A stretch of 64,000 nucleotides of DNA from an uncultured Candidatus Melainabacteria bacterium (GCA_934691935.1 CAKUTH010000009.1:1-64000), one strand, 5' to 3'; counted from the first letter of the stretch, positions 8,268-16,186 are shown. Numbers and translations are program-made. The notes: generated by a model not told the origin, from the sequence alone.

Positions 8268-9127
8268 TGGATGAAACTAAAGGCTTGAATAAAAACGCAA
8301 CAAGAATGTTGACAGGATTTATTATGGGAACGGTTGCCATGGGCTGTATTATGCTTGGTGGCGTTGCCCTATTGCTATTACTTTTGGTGGTAATATTTTT
8401 TGCTTCCAAAGAGTATGTAAAAATTCTTGAGCACAAAGGTTTTTATCCGAGCCTTAAAATCATCTTAGCGTCCGAAGCTATACTTGCGGGCATAACTTTT
8501 TTTGATAGAACTGAATATGTCGCAGCAGCGTTAACTTTCTGTACATTTGCGGCATTTATGTGGGTTTTATTCAGAGGTAGACAGCCTTATATTGCCAATG
8601 TTGCAACAACAATTTTAGGTTTTGTTTATTGTGGTTATTTCCCATTGCAGTTACAATTGCTTAGGGACAGTCATTCTGCGCAATTTAATGACGGATTAGG
8701 ATTTGTTGTAATGATGTTTACAGCAGTTTTATTGACTGACGTCGGATGTTATTACGCAGGTACAAAATTTGGCAAACACAAATTAGCTCCTGTTGTTAGT
8801 CCAAACAAAACTATAGAAGGCTCTATCGGCGGAATGATTTGTGCTGTGTTTGGAGCAGTAATTGTTGGTTGTGTAATCGGCGTCGATTGGTATATTTCAG
8901 CTATTGCAGGTATTATTTGTACTGTTTTTGCACAAATCGGAGATTTGTGTGAATCCCTGATAAAACGAGATGCTGGCGTAAAAGACTCTGGAAATTCACT
9001 TCCAGGACATGGTGGATTTTTGGATAGAACAGACAGTTTTGTTTTTACCATTCCTGTGATGTATTATTTTTGCAAATATTTTGTATTTTCACATGACATT
9101 GTAAATTTCATAAAGGGTTTGTTCTAA
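8267..9127 (+). CDS. cdsA: Phosphatidate cytidylyltransferase (CDP-diacylglycerol synthase)
   Basis: CdsA makes CDP-diacylglycerol from phosphatidic acid and CTP in the inner membrane, the branch point for phospholipids. The 286-residue protein has about eight hydrophobic segments and ends with the family signature near residues 220-255: GDLCESLIKRDAGVKDSG followed by LPGHGGFLDRTDS, containing the Mg-binding Asp residues. It starts on the last base of the frr stop, so it is translationally coupled, and ends immediately before rnc. Confidence 0.93.
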   Translation: MDETKGLNKNATRMLTGFIMGTVAMGCIMLGGVALLLLLLVVIFFASKEYVKILEHKGFYPSLKIILASEAILAGITFFDRTEYVAAALTFCTFAAFMWVLFRGRQPYIANVATTILGFVYCGYFPLQLQLLRDSHSAQFNDGLGFVVMMFTAVLLTDVGCYYAGTKFGKHKLAPVVSPNKTIEGSIGGMICAVFGAVIVGCVIGVDWYISAIAGIICTVFAQIGDLCESLIKRDAGVKDSGNSLPGHGGFLDRTDSFVFTIPVMYYFCKYFVFSHDIVNFIKGLF

Positions 9128-9823
9128 ATGAAGGAATTGGAAAATATTTATGGAATAGCGATTGATAACTCGGATTTATTCAGGTTTGCGCTTACACATC
9201 CATCATATACTCAAGAAAACGAACTACCGTATGATCAAAATTATGAACGTTTGGAATTTTTGGGCGATGCGGTATTAAAACTCATTGCCTCTGATATTTT
9301 GTACACAAAATATCCTGATTATGCTGAAGGTAATTTGTCAAAAATCCGTTCTATTGTAGTTTCTGACAACACTTTATCCAAGATAGCTCATAGTATTGGG
9401 CTTTGTGACTTAATAATCCTTGCAAAGCACGAAAAAAAACAAAAGCTGGCAAATGTAGAATCCGTTTGTGCTTGTGCTTTTGAGGCGGTGTTGGGTGCGT
9501 ATTATTTAGACGGCAAATTAGAAGATTTAAAACCGTTTTTGACAAAAGTTTTAACTCCATATATTGAAAGTGTTGATGCTGATTTTGCCAAATTCAATGC
9601 AAAAGCGCTTTTGCAGGAATATACTCAATCAATTACGAAAGAAACACCTGTTTACAAGGTTGTCAAAGAAGTTGGGCCAGCACATAACAAAACTTTTACT
9701 GTAGAGGTTTCATATAAAGGTGAAGTTGTGGCTCAAGGAGAAGGAAAATCTAAAAAAGAAGCAGAACAGCATTCAGCTTATGAGGCATGCAAAATTTTAG
9801 GAGTGCTTGAATGTCAGAAATAA
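9128..9823 (+). CDS. rnc: Ribonuclease III
   Basis: RNase III cuts double-stranded RNA, including rRNA precursors. At 231 residues the order is catalytic domain then dsRNA-binding domain. The signature ERLEFLGDA spans residues 40-48, with Glu40, Glu43 and Asp47 matching the metal ligands; a later Glu lies in CAFEAVLGAYYLDG near 118. The C-terminal dsRBD starts near 155 with NAKALLQEYTQ and ends GEGKSKKEAEQHSAYEA. The ATG follows the cdsA stop without a gap, and the last 13 bases overlap rpe. Confidence 0.96.
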   Translation: MKELENIYGIAIDNSDLFRFALTHPSYTQENELPYDQNYERLEFLGDAVLKLIASDILYTKYPDYAEGNLSKIRSIVVSDNTLSKIAHSIGLCDLIILAKHEKKQKLANVESVCACAFEAVLGAYYLDGKLEDLKPFLTKVLTPYIESVDADFAKFNAKALLQEYTQSITKETPVYKVVKEVGPAHNKTFTVEVSYKGEVVAQGEGKSKKEAEQHSAYEACKILGVLECQK

Positions 9824-10449
9824 TTGTTTCACCATCAATTTTGTCCGCAGATTTTGCAAACCTTGAACGCGACATAAAACGAGTAGAAGAAGCTGGGGCA
9901 AAATGGTTACATATAGATGTTATGGACGGGCATTTTGTTCCCAATATTACGATTGGTGTGCCTGTTGTTGCATCAATAAAAAAAGTTACAAACCTCACAT
10001 TAGATGTGCATTTGATGATTGAAAATCCCGAAAAATATATTGAACCATTTGCAAAAGCTGGTGCAGACATTTTGACGTTTCATTATGAAGCAACAAATAA
10101 TGCGGATATTCTTATAAAAAAAATAAAATCTTTAGGTGTAAAAGCTGGCATGTCTATCAAACCAAAGACGCCTGCCGATGTAGCTTTTCCATACTTAAAT
10201 GATTTGGACTTACTACTTGTAATGACAGTTGAACCAGGGTTTGGCGGGCAAAAATTTATGCGAGATTGCGCAGAAAAAATTTCAGAAATAAAACCAAAAG
10301 CACCAAAGGATTTGATAATCCAAGTTGACGGTGGAATAAATGCAGAAACAGCAAGAATTTGCACCGAATACGGCGCAAATTCTTTAGTCGCGGGTAATTA
10401 TATTTATAAGTCAGATAATATTCAAGACGCTATAAAATCTTTATTGTAG
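9811..10449 (+). CDS. rpe: Ribulose-phosphate 3-epimerase
   Basis: Rpe interconverts ribulose 5-phosphate and xylulose 5-phosphate in the pentose phosphate pathway. The 212-residue TIM barrel starts SPSILSADFANL, has HIDVMDGHFVPN at 34-45 (metal His and Asp), LDVHLMIENP near 64, MTVEPGFGGQKF near 137 and the phosphate-binding VDGGINAETA near 172. It starts inside the end of rnc, with GGAG as ribosome binding site, and its last nine bases overlap the end of the convergent gene. Confidence 0.96.
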   Translation: MSEIIVSPSILSADFANLERDIKRVEEAGAKWLHIDVMDGHFVPNITIGVPVVASIKKVTNLTLDVHLMIENPEKYIEPFAKAGADILTFHYEATNNADILIKKIKSLGVKAGMSIKPKTPADVAFPYLNDLDLLLVMTVEPGFGGQKFMRDCAEKISEIKPKAPKDLIIQVDGGINAETARICTEYGANSLVAGNYIYKSDNIQDAIKSLL

Positions 10450-10959
10450 ACCTTTTCTGGCTTTACGTTTTCTAATTTCTTCAAGATCAGCTCCGAGCTT
10501 TGAGTTTGCCAAATCATTTAATTCGTTATTTTGCTCAACTTTTTCTTCTGTTGGTTTTGCATCAGATGCTTGTCCTGGCTGTGGTGTAATAAATATATTT
10601 TTTTCGTCTGTTTCGTCTGCTTCTTCTGCTGTTTCAGAGGTTTGAGTCACATCTTTTACAGCTCCAGGTTCTTCCGTTTTGTCAGGAGCAATTGCGTTTT
10701 CATCCTGCGCGCCAACTGGATTTTCTTCAAGCCCGAGTTTTTCGAGAGCTTCCAACCCGACATCACCGTCAACTTGTTCATAGGTAATATTATCTGGAAT
10801 TCTTGCAATCGCAGCCATTTGTTCTGCCCAGTCAAGAATTTCTGCGGGCACTTCTTCGCCTCTACTTTTCTCTTTTATAATCTCTTGTGCTGTAAGTTTT
10901 TTCCATTTGTTTAAATCTATTTTTGATGTTACACTCCCTACGCTCATTGAATCTGCCAT
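10441..10959 (-). CDS. Acidic, low-complexity protein of unknown function
   Basis: A 172-residue protein that I do not recognise. Residues 1-85 are moderately ordered (NKWKKLTAQEIIKEKSRGEEVPAEILDWAEQMA). Residues 90-145 are strongly acidic and rich in Glu, Thr, Ala and Pro, so probably disordered, and the last 20 residues are basic (EEIRKRKARKGLQ). There is no signal peptide or membrane segment, so it is likely cytoplasmic. AAAGGAG seven bases before the ATG supports expression. It converges with rpe with a nine-base overlap, and no terminator hairpin is visible between them. Confidence 0.65.
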   Translation of the reverse strand: MADSMSVGSVTSKIDLNKWKKLTAQEIIKEKSRGEEVPAEILDWAEQMAAIARIPDNITYEQVDGDVGLEALEKLGLEENPVGAQDENAIAPDKTEEPGAVKDVTQTSETAEEADETDEKNIFITPQPGQASDAKPTEEKVEQNNELNDLANSKLGADLEEIRKRKARKGLQ

Positions 10960-11135
10960 TGATTTTCTCCTTTCTTATACTCTTTTTTTAACGGATTATG
11001 GCGAGAAAAACTTTAAACCTTGTGAAGTTTTGTAACAAAAGTTATATAAATAGCATATAAAAAGTCAATAATTTTTGGCAAAAATTTTTTATATAAGTGT
11101 AAGAGATAATTAAGATAAGACGAGAGGTTTTACAA

Positions 11136-11312
11136 ATGGCATCTACATTGTTGTTTTCAAATACAGTAACTGATACATATAAACAAACATCAGAGGCGTT
11201 GAGCTCTGTTGATTTGAATAAAAAATACGTTGTAAGAAAAACTCTTGTGGATATGATGAAACAATCATTTTTCCACGGTGCGAGCAGATTTGGGACAAAT
11301 TTTATCGCATAG
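11136..11312 (+). CDS. Small protein of unknown function (58 residues)
   Basis: An open frame of 58 residues begins MASTLLFSNTVTDTYKQTSE and ends GASRFGTNFIA. GAGAGG lies eight bases before the ATG, and a strong terminator follows at 11399-11430. Residues 26-42 (DLNKKYVVRKTLVDMMKQ) form a probable amphipathic helix. No signal peptide. I do not recognise the family. The stretch between its stop and the terminator holds short repeats of the unit CAATAGGA / ATAGGA. Confidence 0.6.
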   Translation: MASTLLFSNTVTDTYKQTSEALSSVDLNKKYVVRKTLVDMMKQSFFHGASRFGTNFIA

Positions 11313-11398
11313 AAAACGCTGAAATTTTAAAAATGTCATTAGAAAATCAATAGGAATTATAGGAAAGCAATAGGAAAACATTTAGGATAGGAATAATA

Positions 11399-11430
11399 AA
11401 AAAGGACGGTTTTATAAAATCGTCCTTTTC
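11399..11430. terminator. Bidirectional terminator
   Basis: AAAAGGACG and CGTCCTTTT pair, with an AT-rich inner stem (TTTT/AAAA). T-rich tracts flank both sides, so it can end the 58-residue gene on the plus strand and the 61-residue gene converging on the minus strand. Confidence 0.85.
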
Positions 11431-11448
11431 TTTTTAATCAAATATTCT

Positions 11449-11634
11449 CTAGAAATTTTCTTTGATAGTTTGGCGAGTTTCGTCTTTGTTTTGTTTGTCA
11501 GCATCAAAGAAAATTTTCAAAGTTTTTTCTTGTTTAAAAGTATTTTCTGCATTAGTTTTAAAATTTGTGAAATCGGCATTTAAGTATGCCCAAACACCAA
11601 CACCAGCAATTAGTAAAATAATAATCCATTTCAT
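11449..11634 (-). CDS. Small single-pass membrane protein
   Basis: A 61-residue protein: residues 2-18 (KWIIILLIAGVGVWAYL) form one transmembrane helix, followed by a polar tail rich in Lys, Asn and Glu (KTNAENTFKQEKTLKIFFDADKQNKDE). GAGG lies seven bases before the ATG, and its stop is next to the shared terminator. Such proteins often modulate larger membrane complexes, but nothing here shows a partner. Function unknown. Confidence 0.65.
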   Translation of the reverse strand: MKWIIILLIAGVGVWAYLNADFTNFKTNAENTFKQEKTLKIFFDADKQNKDETRQTIKENF

Positions 11635-11752
11635 AACAAATACCTCATTTTAATTTCACCTATGGTATTATACATTTTTATAGACATTAATAAATCAAGT
11701 TAATGGTTGATTTTGCATTGGATAATTTAGTCTTAATATTATTAAATAAATT

Positions 11753-11780
11753 TTGAGATTACTTGAAAAAATGATATAAT
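11753..11780 (+). promoter_or_regulatory. Extended -10 promoter of a pseudopilin gene
   Basis: TTGAGA at 11753-11758 and TATAAT at 11775-11780 are 16 bases apart, and TGA directly precedes the -10, giving an extended -10 element. It drives the pseudopilin gene at 11815, which has a good AAAGGAAGG ribosome binding site. Confidence 0.7.
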
Positions 11781-11814
11781 ATGCTGGTTAATAAAAAAAA
11801 AGGAAGGACGGAAT

Positions 11815-12504
11815 ATGGAAATCACTGAAACTTATACTACGGCAGATAAATGTTCAGCGAATAAAAAACCTAAGGCTTTTACGTTAGCTGAAGTTCTTAT
11901 TACTCTAGGTATAATCGGTGTTGTTGCGGCTATGACATTACCGACACTCATTCAAAAATATCAAAATCTTGTCCTTGAAACTCAATTGAAAAAGACATAC
12001 ACAACTCTCTCTCAAGGTATACAAAAAGCAATGGCAGATGAAGGAGTTACTTCTTTTTTTGATACTGAATTGTTTAATGTTTGTGCCGAAGGTTCACTTA
12101 TGAGTGATAGGGTTTGTAAACAAATGGCAAAAAAATATTTTAAGGTTAATACACCCGTTTCTTATGAATTTAAAGAATATTATCAAAAATTAATACGCCC
12201 AAAACAAGAATATCGAACAATTAGTTATAGGAGAGACAATGAATATAAGCGTAAGGGGCGTGACTATCTTTATTTGTATTCTCTAGCTGATGGGGCTCAA
12301 TTTGCTTTTAGCTGTTGGAGGAATACAGGGTGTGAAATTTTTACTGATATAAATGGAAGTAAGGGACCAAATACAGAAAACTTGGATATATTTTATTTTA
12401 GGGTTTATGACCAAAAAATATCAGGAACTAATGACTATGTTGATAATATTTACGCTGCTGGTTCTAAAGCTGTCATGGAAAACGGTTGGAAATTCCCTTG
12501 GTAG
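11815..12504 (+). CDS. Type IV pilin-like protein (pseudopilin)
   Basis: A 229-residue protein with a class III prepilin signal: a polar leader of about 20 residues ending KPKA, then FTLAEVLITLGIIGVVAA as the hydrophobic N-helix with the conserved Glu at +5 (Phe as +1). A prepilin peptidase would cut before Phe. The globular part has four to six Cys (FNVCAEG, DRVCKQM, FSCWRNTGC) and ends with ENGWKFPW, a tail seen again in the decayed copy near 19500. Many such genes per genome are usual in Gastranaerophilales-like genomes; whether they build pili or a secretion pseudopilus is not shown. The next gene starts just after its stop. Confidence 0.88.
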   Translation: MEITETYTTADKCSANKKPKAFTLAEVLITLGIIGVVAAMTLPTLIQKYQNLVLETQLKKTYTTLSQGIQKAMADEGVTSFFDTELFNVCAEGSLMSDRVCKQMAKKYFKVNTPVSYEFKEYYQKLIRPKQEYRTISYRRDNEYKRKGRDYLYLYSLADGAQFAFSCWRNTGCEIFTDINGSKGPNTENLDIFYFRVYDQKISGTNDYVDNIYAAGSKAVMENGWKFPW

Positions 12505-12512
12505 GTTGCACA

Positions 12513-12893
12513 ATGAAAAAGTTTTTGCTTTCAATTTTATTCGTTGTGTTGACAATAGTATCACCAGTATTGTTACCAATTAGCGCAATTGGGCTATTGG
12601 CAATGATAATTTGGTCAATAGTTGCCAATGATTATCAGAAATTTTGCAAACCTTGTATGTTGCTATTCCCGTTATTCTTTATAGGGATAGCCTTTTGGGG
12701 GATTGAAACTCTATTCGCAGAAACTGATTATTTTAAAACTGCAGAATATCATACATTTTTAATCAACTTGTGCCTAATTTTTGTTGCTCTGGCAATCACT
12801 GCAATAACTTATTACAAAAAAGATATTCGCCTTATTGCTTCGGCATGGTGTTCTTATGTCATTTTTTACATCTTTGTATGGTATTTTGTTTAG
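12513..12893 (+). CDS. Small polytopic membrane protein
   Basis: A 126-residue protein with four hydrophobic segments at about 3-30, 48-68, 80-100 and 105-125, and a CKPC motif near residue 46. I start at ATG 12513 (MKKFLLSILFV), nine bases after the pseudopilin stop; a start at 12486 would overlap the pilin. The ribosome binding site is weak. I do not recognise the family. It lies between a pseudopilin and an exported GT8 protein, all spaced closely enough to be one transcript. Confidence 0.6.
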   Translation: MKKFLLSILFVVLTIVSPVLLPISAIGLLAMIIWSIVANDYQKFCKPCMLLFPLFFIGIAFWGIETLFAETDYFKTAEYHTFLINLCLIFVALAITAITYYKKDIRLIASAWCSYVIFYIFVWYFV

Positions 12894-12932
12894 GATAAAG
12901 TTTTGCTTAATATTATTAGAAGTGGAGAAAAT

Positions 12933-13928
12933 ATGAAAAAATTTATAATCATACTAGCTTGTTTGTTTTTGTTCCCACTGCAAAGTCTTGCAGAAAACAT
13001 TAATGTTGCCTTTACCATTGATAATAATTATCCAATTTTTACATTATTGGTAATCAATTCTATTTTGCAAAACAATAATTCTGACTCAAACTACACATTC
13101 TATATCGTGGAAGATAACCTATCGTCAAAAAACAAGACTAAAATGCAAGAATATGTTACCCAAAGAAATCAAAATATTGAATTTATCAATATTGATACTA
13201 AAATTATTGATGACGGAAATTTCTTTTTTGGATTTTCAAACAGAATAACTCCTATTGCCATGGCTCGAATTCTTCTTCCAAAAATTCTGCCTCAAAACGT
13301 ACATCGAGTGATATATATAGATGGAGATACCTTGGTATTAGAAGATTTAAAAACTCTGTTTGAGTTTGATTTAAAAGGAAAACCATTTGGCATGGCTGTA
13401 AATATTAGCAATTTCGATAATATTGCCAGTTTTAAAATGGACGGCAATTATTATAACTCTGGTGTTATATTGATGGATTTAGATAAATGCAGAAAAGATG
13501 CGGTTAGTGATAAATTACTTAATTTTGTGAAAGAACATAAAAAATTGTTTTTGTATTCAGATGATTTTCAAGACGCGTTTAGGTACCCTGACCAAGATTT
13601 GATAAATATTGTGATGGACGGAAATATCGAAGAAATTCCACGGAAATGGAATAATCAATATATTTACGGAACTAGTATCGAAGATATTTCATGCAAAGGG
13701 ATTGCACATTATATTGGCGCAGAAAAACCTTGGTCGTCGTTAACTATAAAAAATACTCAAAATAATTTTATCAAAGAATATTATAACTATTGGAATAAAT
13801 CAGGCTTAAGAAGATACAAAATTTATTATGGATTTCTATCTTTAAAATCAATGTATATGGATATATTCAATTATAACGCCAAACCTGTTTTGGATAATTT
13901 GATGACAATTATCAAAAATAAAATTTAA
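12933..13928 (+). CDS. GT8-family glycosyltransferase with a signal peptide
   Basis: The 331-residue protein has the glycosyltransferase family 8 fold (LgtC/WaaJ/glycogenin class, retaining, Mn-dependent): NVAFTIDNNYPIFTLLVINS at 24-43, RVIYIDGDTLVLEDL at 125-139 with the DxD motif Asp130-Asp132, YNSGVILMDL near 165, YPDQDLINIV near 218 and HYIGAEKPW near 257. Oddly, it begins with an apparent signal peptide (MKKFIIILACLFLFPLQSLA, cleavage near residue 20), although nucleotide-sugar donors are cytoplasmic. AGTGGAG precedes the ATG at 12933. The segment could be an uncleaved anchor. Acceptor unknown. Confidence 0.8.
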   Translation: MKKFIIILACLFLFPLQSLAENINVAFTIDNNYPIFTLLVINSILQNNNSDSNYTFYIVEDNLSSKNKTKMQEYVTQRNQNIEFINIDTKIIDDGNFFFGFSNRITPIAMARILLPKILPQNVHRVIYIDGDTLVLEDLKTLFEFDLKGKPFGMAVNISNFDNIASFKMDGNYYNSGVILMDLDKCRKDAVSDKLLNFVKEHKKLFLYSDDFQDAFRYPDQDLINIVMDGNIEEIPRKWNNQYIYGTSIEDISCKGIAHYIGAEKPWSSLTIKNTQNNFIKEYYNYWNKSGLRRYKIYYGFLSLKSMYMDIFNYNAKPVLDNLMTIIKNKI

Positions 13929-14026
13929 CCTATTGAATAAATCCTTTATAAATTTTCACAATAACTTCTTTATTACCTTTTTTTATTATAAAATCGTTTT
14001 TGGAATTAGGAAAGGAAGTTATCAAA

Positions 14027-14305
14027 ATGAAAGTAATGAAAATTAATTTTACCCCAAACAGAATTCAACACCACATGGAACAAAGAAATGTCCACTACAC
14101 CCCAAACTTATTGAAAAAAGTAAGCTATAGACTTTCAACTCAAAGATTTAAACAATCAACAGAAATGGATATGGTTGCGCAAAATGTATTGGCTAACAAA
14201 CCTGTGGATACAAAAATGCAAGACATATTTGATAAATTGCCAAAACAAAAACAAGATGAATATTTGTTATTCGCAAAATTAAAATTGGAAAATCCTCAAA
14301 CTTAG
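14027..14305 (+). CDS. Small basic protein of unknown function
   Basis: A 92-residue, Lys/Gln-rich protein: [20 protein letters not shown] at the N-terminus, then a helical region ([25 protein letters not shown]). No signal peptide or membrane segment. The start at 14027 follows AAAGGAAG by seven bases. I do not recognise it. It is directly followed by a lemA remnant in another frame, so it may itself be a lineage-specific gene next to degraded DNA. Confidence 0.55.
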   Translation: MKVMKINFTPNRIQHHMEQRNVHYTPNLLKKVSYRLSTQRFKQSTEMDMVAQNVLANKPVDTKMQDIFDKLPKQKQDEYLLFAKLKLENPQT

Positions 14306-14334
14306 TAAATATTAAAAAGACTAATATAAATCAA

Positions 14335-14607
14335 TTAAGAAGAAGTGACTTAATCCCAAATTTGGTTAATACAGTTAAAGGTTACGCAAAACACGAAAAC
14401 GAAGTTTTTACTCATATTGCTGATGCCCGTTCAAAATTAGCTGGTTCAATTAATAATGGCGACGTTAAAGCTATTCAGCAAAGTAATGATGAATTGAATA
14501 GTGCATTGTCACGCTTATTAGTTGTGGTAGAAAACTATCCAACATTAAAAGCTGATAAATCTTTCATTGGCTTGCAATATTTATTACACACAAAAAATTC
14601 GCATTAA
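14335..14607 (+). pseudogene. lemA remnant, truncated at both ends
   Basis: The frame reads [20 protein letters not shown], then [12 protein letters not shown], then [20 protein letters not shown] and [11 protein letters not shown], which is the central conserved part of LemA (normally about 185 residues: N-terminal membrane helix, then a helical bundle). The N-terminal membrane helix and the region before RRADLIPNLV are absent, no ATG begins the frame, and a stop falls where family members continue with TENRI. So about 80-90 residues of the middle survive. LemA function is not well established; this copy is most likely inactive. Confidence 0.75.
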
Positions 14608-14826
14608 AAAAGAGACTCTTAATAAGGCTCTTAATTTAAATGGCGGGAATGCAAACGATATGACAAACAAATCCAAGACAAGGCTCGTGTCTTGCTCGCT
14701 CGCCATCGACGTGCCTCCGCTGTTTGCTTTTTAGTAGCTTATCATCAAAAGCAAACAGGCTTCGCACTTGGCTCACTCGCGTAACTCGCGAATTTGGCGC
14801 ATCCTCGCTCTATCATTCAAAATTAA
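14608..14826. other. Intergenic stretch without a gene
   Basis: Between the lemA remnant and the tRNA-Asp terminator I find no gene. The stretch contains short self-similar pieces (GCTCGCTCGCC; CACTCGCG and AACTCGCG; AAGACAAGG near CGTGTCTTG) and is richer in G+C than its flanks, like the intergenic repeats elsewhere, but no clear second copy is visible in the window. Confidence 0.5.
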
Positions 14827-14852
14827 AAAGCGGTAGAAAAATCCACCGCTTT
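14827..14852 (-). terminator. Terminator of tRNA-Asp
   Basis: On the minus strand AAAGCGGT and ACCGCTTT form an 8-bp stem with an 11-base loop followed by TTAATTTT, seven bases after the 3' end of tRNA-Asp. Confidence 0.8.
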
Positions 14853-14858
14853 CTAATT

Positions 14859-14933
14859 CGGGAACGACGAGGCTCGAACTCGCGACCTCATGCGTGACAG
14901 GCATGCGCTCTAACCAAACTGAGCTACGCTCCC
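14859..14933 (-). tRNA. tRNA-Asp (anticodon GTC)
   Basis: A 75-base cloverleaf. The acceptor GGGAGCG pairs with CGTTCCC (one G-T pair), the D arm is GCTC...GAGC, the anticodon stem CATGC/GCATG holds loop CTGTCAC with anticodon GTC, and the T arm carries GCGAG TTCGAGC CTCGT. The CCA end is not encoded. Confidence 0.95.
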
Positions 14934-14948
14934 ATATTTTGTTGTCAT

Positions 14949-14962
14949 TTGTCTTTCGACAA
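14949..14962 (-). other. GAAA-tetraloop hairpin at the tRNA-Asp transcript start
   Basis: In the minus-strand transcript TTGTC and GACAA enclose the tetraloop GAAA, located at the predicted transcription start near 14961. It could cap the 5' leader of the tRNA precursor. This is structural inference only. Confidence 0.4.
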
Positions 14963-14967
14963 GATTT

Positions 14968-14996
14968 ATTATAATATGCTGATTTTTTTTTTGCAA
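14968..14996 (-). promoter_or_regulatory. Promoter of tRNA-Asp
   Basis: On the minus strand TTGCAA (14996-14991) and a perfect TATAAT (14973-14968) are 17 bases apart, placing the start near 14961, about 28 bases before the tRNA. Confidence 0.85.
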
Positions 14997-15079
14997 GAGC
15001 TTTGATAAAAATTTTTCTAATATCTCTAAATATTTGTTATTAAAACGCAAAAAATTTTTTCACGTGTTTTAACCCAATC

Positions 15080-15838
15080 ATGAATTCGTTTTCGATAAAT
15101 CAAAATCCTTCTTTCACATCTCGCTCTCCAAAAATTCGAGATGCTCAGTGGGTTTGCCAAAAAGTGCGCTCTTTCACACACGTTTCTACAACTCATTTTG
15201 CGCCAAATGTGCAAGAGTTGGCTGATAAAAACATGATTTTGTATAACAGACTTACTAACAAAAAACCTTTTGAACATTTTTTTGCTAAGACTCCAGAAGA
15301 ATTGAAATTGGTTAAAATTTTTACTTGGCATAAACGCATTGTTAATCGCATAATAAAGGCTCGTGAAAATTGGCACATCGGCACAAGAGATGATTATAGG
15401 CGCGTTGGCAATATACTAAACCAGTTTAAATATGAAGGACTTGGCAACTGTGGAGAAGATGCATATTTAGCCGCTACTATCTTAAAACTTAATGGCGTCG
15501 ATAATGCTTGTGTCGCCCAAATGAAAATTGATAAATCATGGATTGATCATGTTGTCTGTGCTTTTAATACTGATGGCTCAAATTTTGACGGCAAATCTTT
15601 GAAAAATACTATAATTATTGACCCATGGGTCGGAACCGCTGATTTTGCTCAAAACATGTTTTTGAAATATAAAAGCATATACCAAAAATTTATGTTTGGC
15701 ATTAAGCCAAATTCAAGTATAAAACTTTGCAAATTTGACTATGTATTTTTTTCTTCAGATGAATTAGAAGTTTTGCAACAAAAATATAAATATTTAATTT
15801 ATCCTAAAAGTAAAAGAGGTTTTATGCAAAAAAAATGA
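15080..15838 (+). CDS. Protein with a papain/transglutaminase-like Cys-His-Asp arrangement
   Basis: A 252-residue protein not assigned to a known family. Residues 1-60 are basic and probably disordered (NQNPSFTSRSPKIRD). The core has GNCGEDAYLAATIL (Cys124), then WIDHVVCAF (His157), then TIIIDPWVG (Asp181). A Cys at the start of a helix, then His and Asp on successive strands, is the catalytic order and spacing of papain-fold and transglutaminase-like enzymes, including several bacterial effectors; the NCGE...DH...DPW pattern is especially suggestive. Enzymatic activity is inference. No signal peptide, membrane segment or ribosome binding site is visible. The stop codon lies inside a terminator stem. 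Confidence 0.65.
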   Translation: MNSFSINQNPSFTSRSPKIRDAQWVCQKVRSFTHVSTTHFAPNVQELADKNMILYNRLTNKKPFEHFFAKTPEELKLVKIFTWHKRIVNRIIKARENWHIGTRDDYRRVGNILNQFKYEGLGNCGEDAYLAATILKLNGVDNACVAQMKIDKSWIDHVVCAFNTDGSNFDGKSLKNTIIIDPWVGTADFAQNMFLKYKSIYQKFMFGIKPNSSIKLCKFDYVFFSSDELEVLQQKYKYLIYPKSKRGFMQKK

Positions 15839-15860
15839 GCCCCTTAAAAGAAGCTCATTT
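15833..15860 (-). terminator. Terminator of the XRE regulator, overlapping the stop of the convergent gene
   Basis: AAATGAGC and GCTCATTT form an 8-bp stem with a 12-base loop. On the minus strand it is followed by at least seven T residues, so it ends the XRE gene; the TGA of the convergent 252-residue gene lies within the left arm. Confidence 0.75.
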
Positions 15861-15877
15861 CCCTTTTATTATTGATT

Positions 15878-16135
15878 TTATTCGTATAATTGTTCTATAT
15901 TATAAGTGTATTTTTCAATGTTATCAAATGAAAATATTTCTTTCATGTTGACATTTAATGCTCGTGATATTTTAAATAGCGAACTTACGGTTAAGTCTCT
16001 CTTGCCGGCTTCTATCATTGCAATATGAGAACGAGAAATTCCGGATTCAAAATACAAATCCTCTTGAGTATAGGATTTTGCCTTTCTTATTTTCCGAATA
16101 TTTTTACCTAAATCTTTTTTGAAATTGTTGCACAT
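15878..16135 (-). CDS. XRE-family (Cro/CI-type) transcriptional regulator
   Basis: An 85-residue protein with one HTH_3 domain: GKNIRKIRKAKSYTQEDLYF (helices 1-2) and SGISRSHIAMIEAGKRDLTV (recognition helix), then LFKISRALNVNMKEIF. The short tail has no sensor domain. Stand-alone regulators of this size usually repress nearby promoters. It is divergent from a pseudopilin gene, with a 67-base gap holding an inverted repeat (16166-16186), so control of that pilin is plausible but unproven. No ribosome binding site is visible before the ATG. Confidence 0.85.
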   Translation of the reverse strand: MCNNFKKDLGKNIRKIRKAKSYTQEDLYFESGISRSHIAMIEAGKRDLTVSSLFKISRALNVNMKEIFSFDNIEKYTYNIEQLYE

Positions 16136-16165
16136 ATTTATATTTTATGCAACAATACTCTTAAT

Positions 16166-16186
16166 ATTGTCGTCGTGAGCGACAAT
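16166..16186. promoter_or_regulatory. Inverted repeat between XRE regulator and pseudopilin
   Basis: ATTGTCG and CGACAAT flank a seven-base spacer; an overlapping weaker pair, ACAATA and TATTGT, lies just to the left. It sits in the divergent gap, directly upstream of the pilin ribosome binding site. It is either an operator for the XRE protein or a 5' leader hairpin. Confidence 0.45.
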
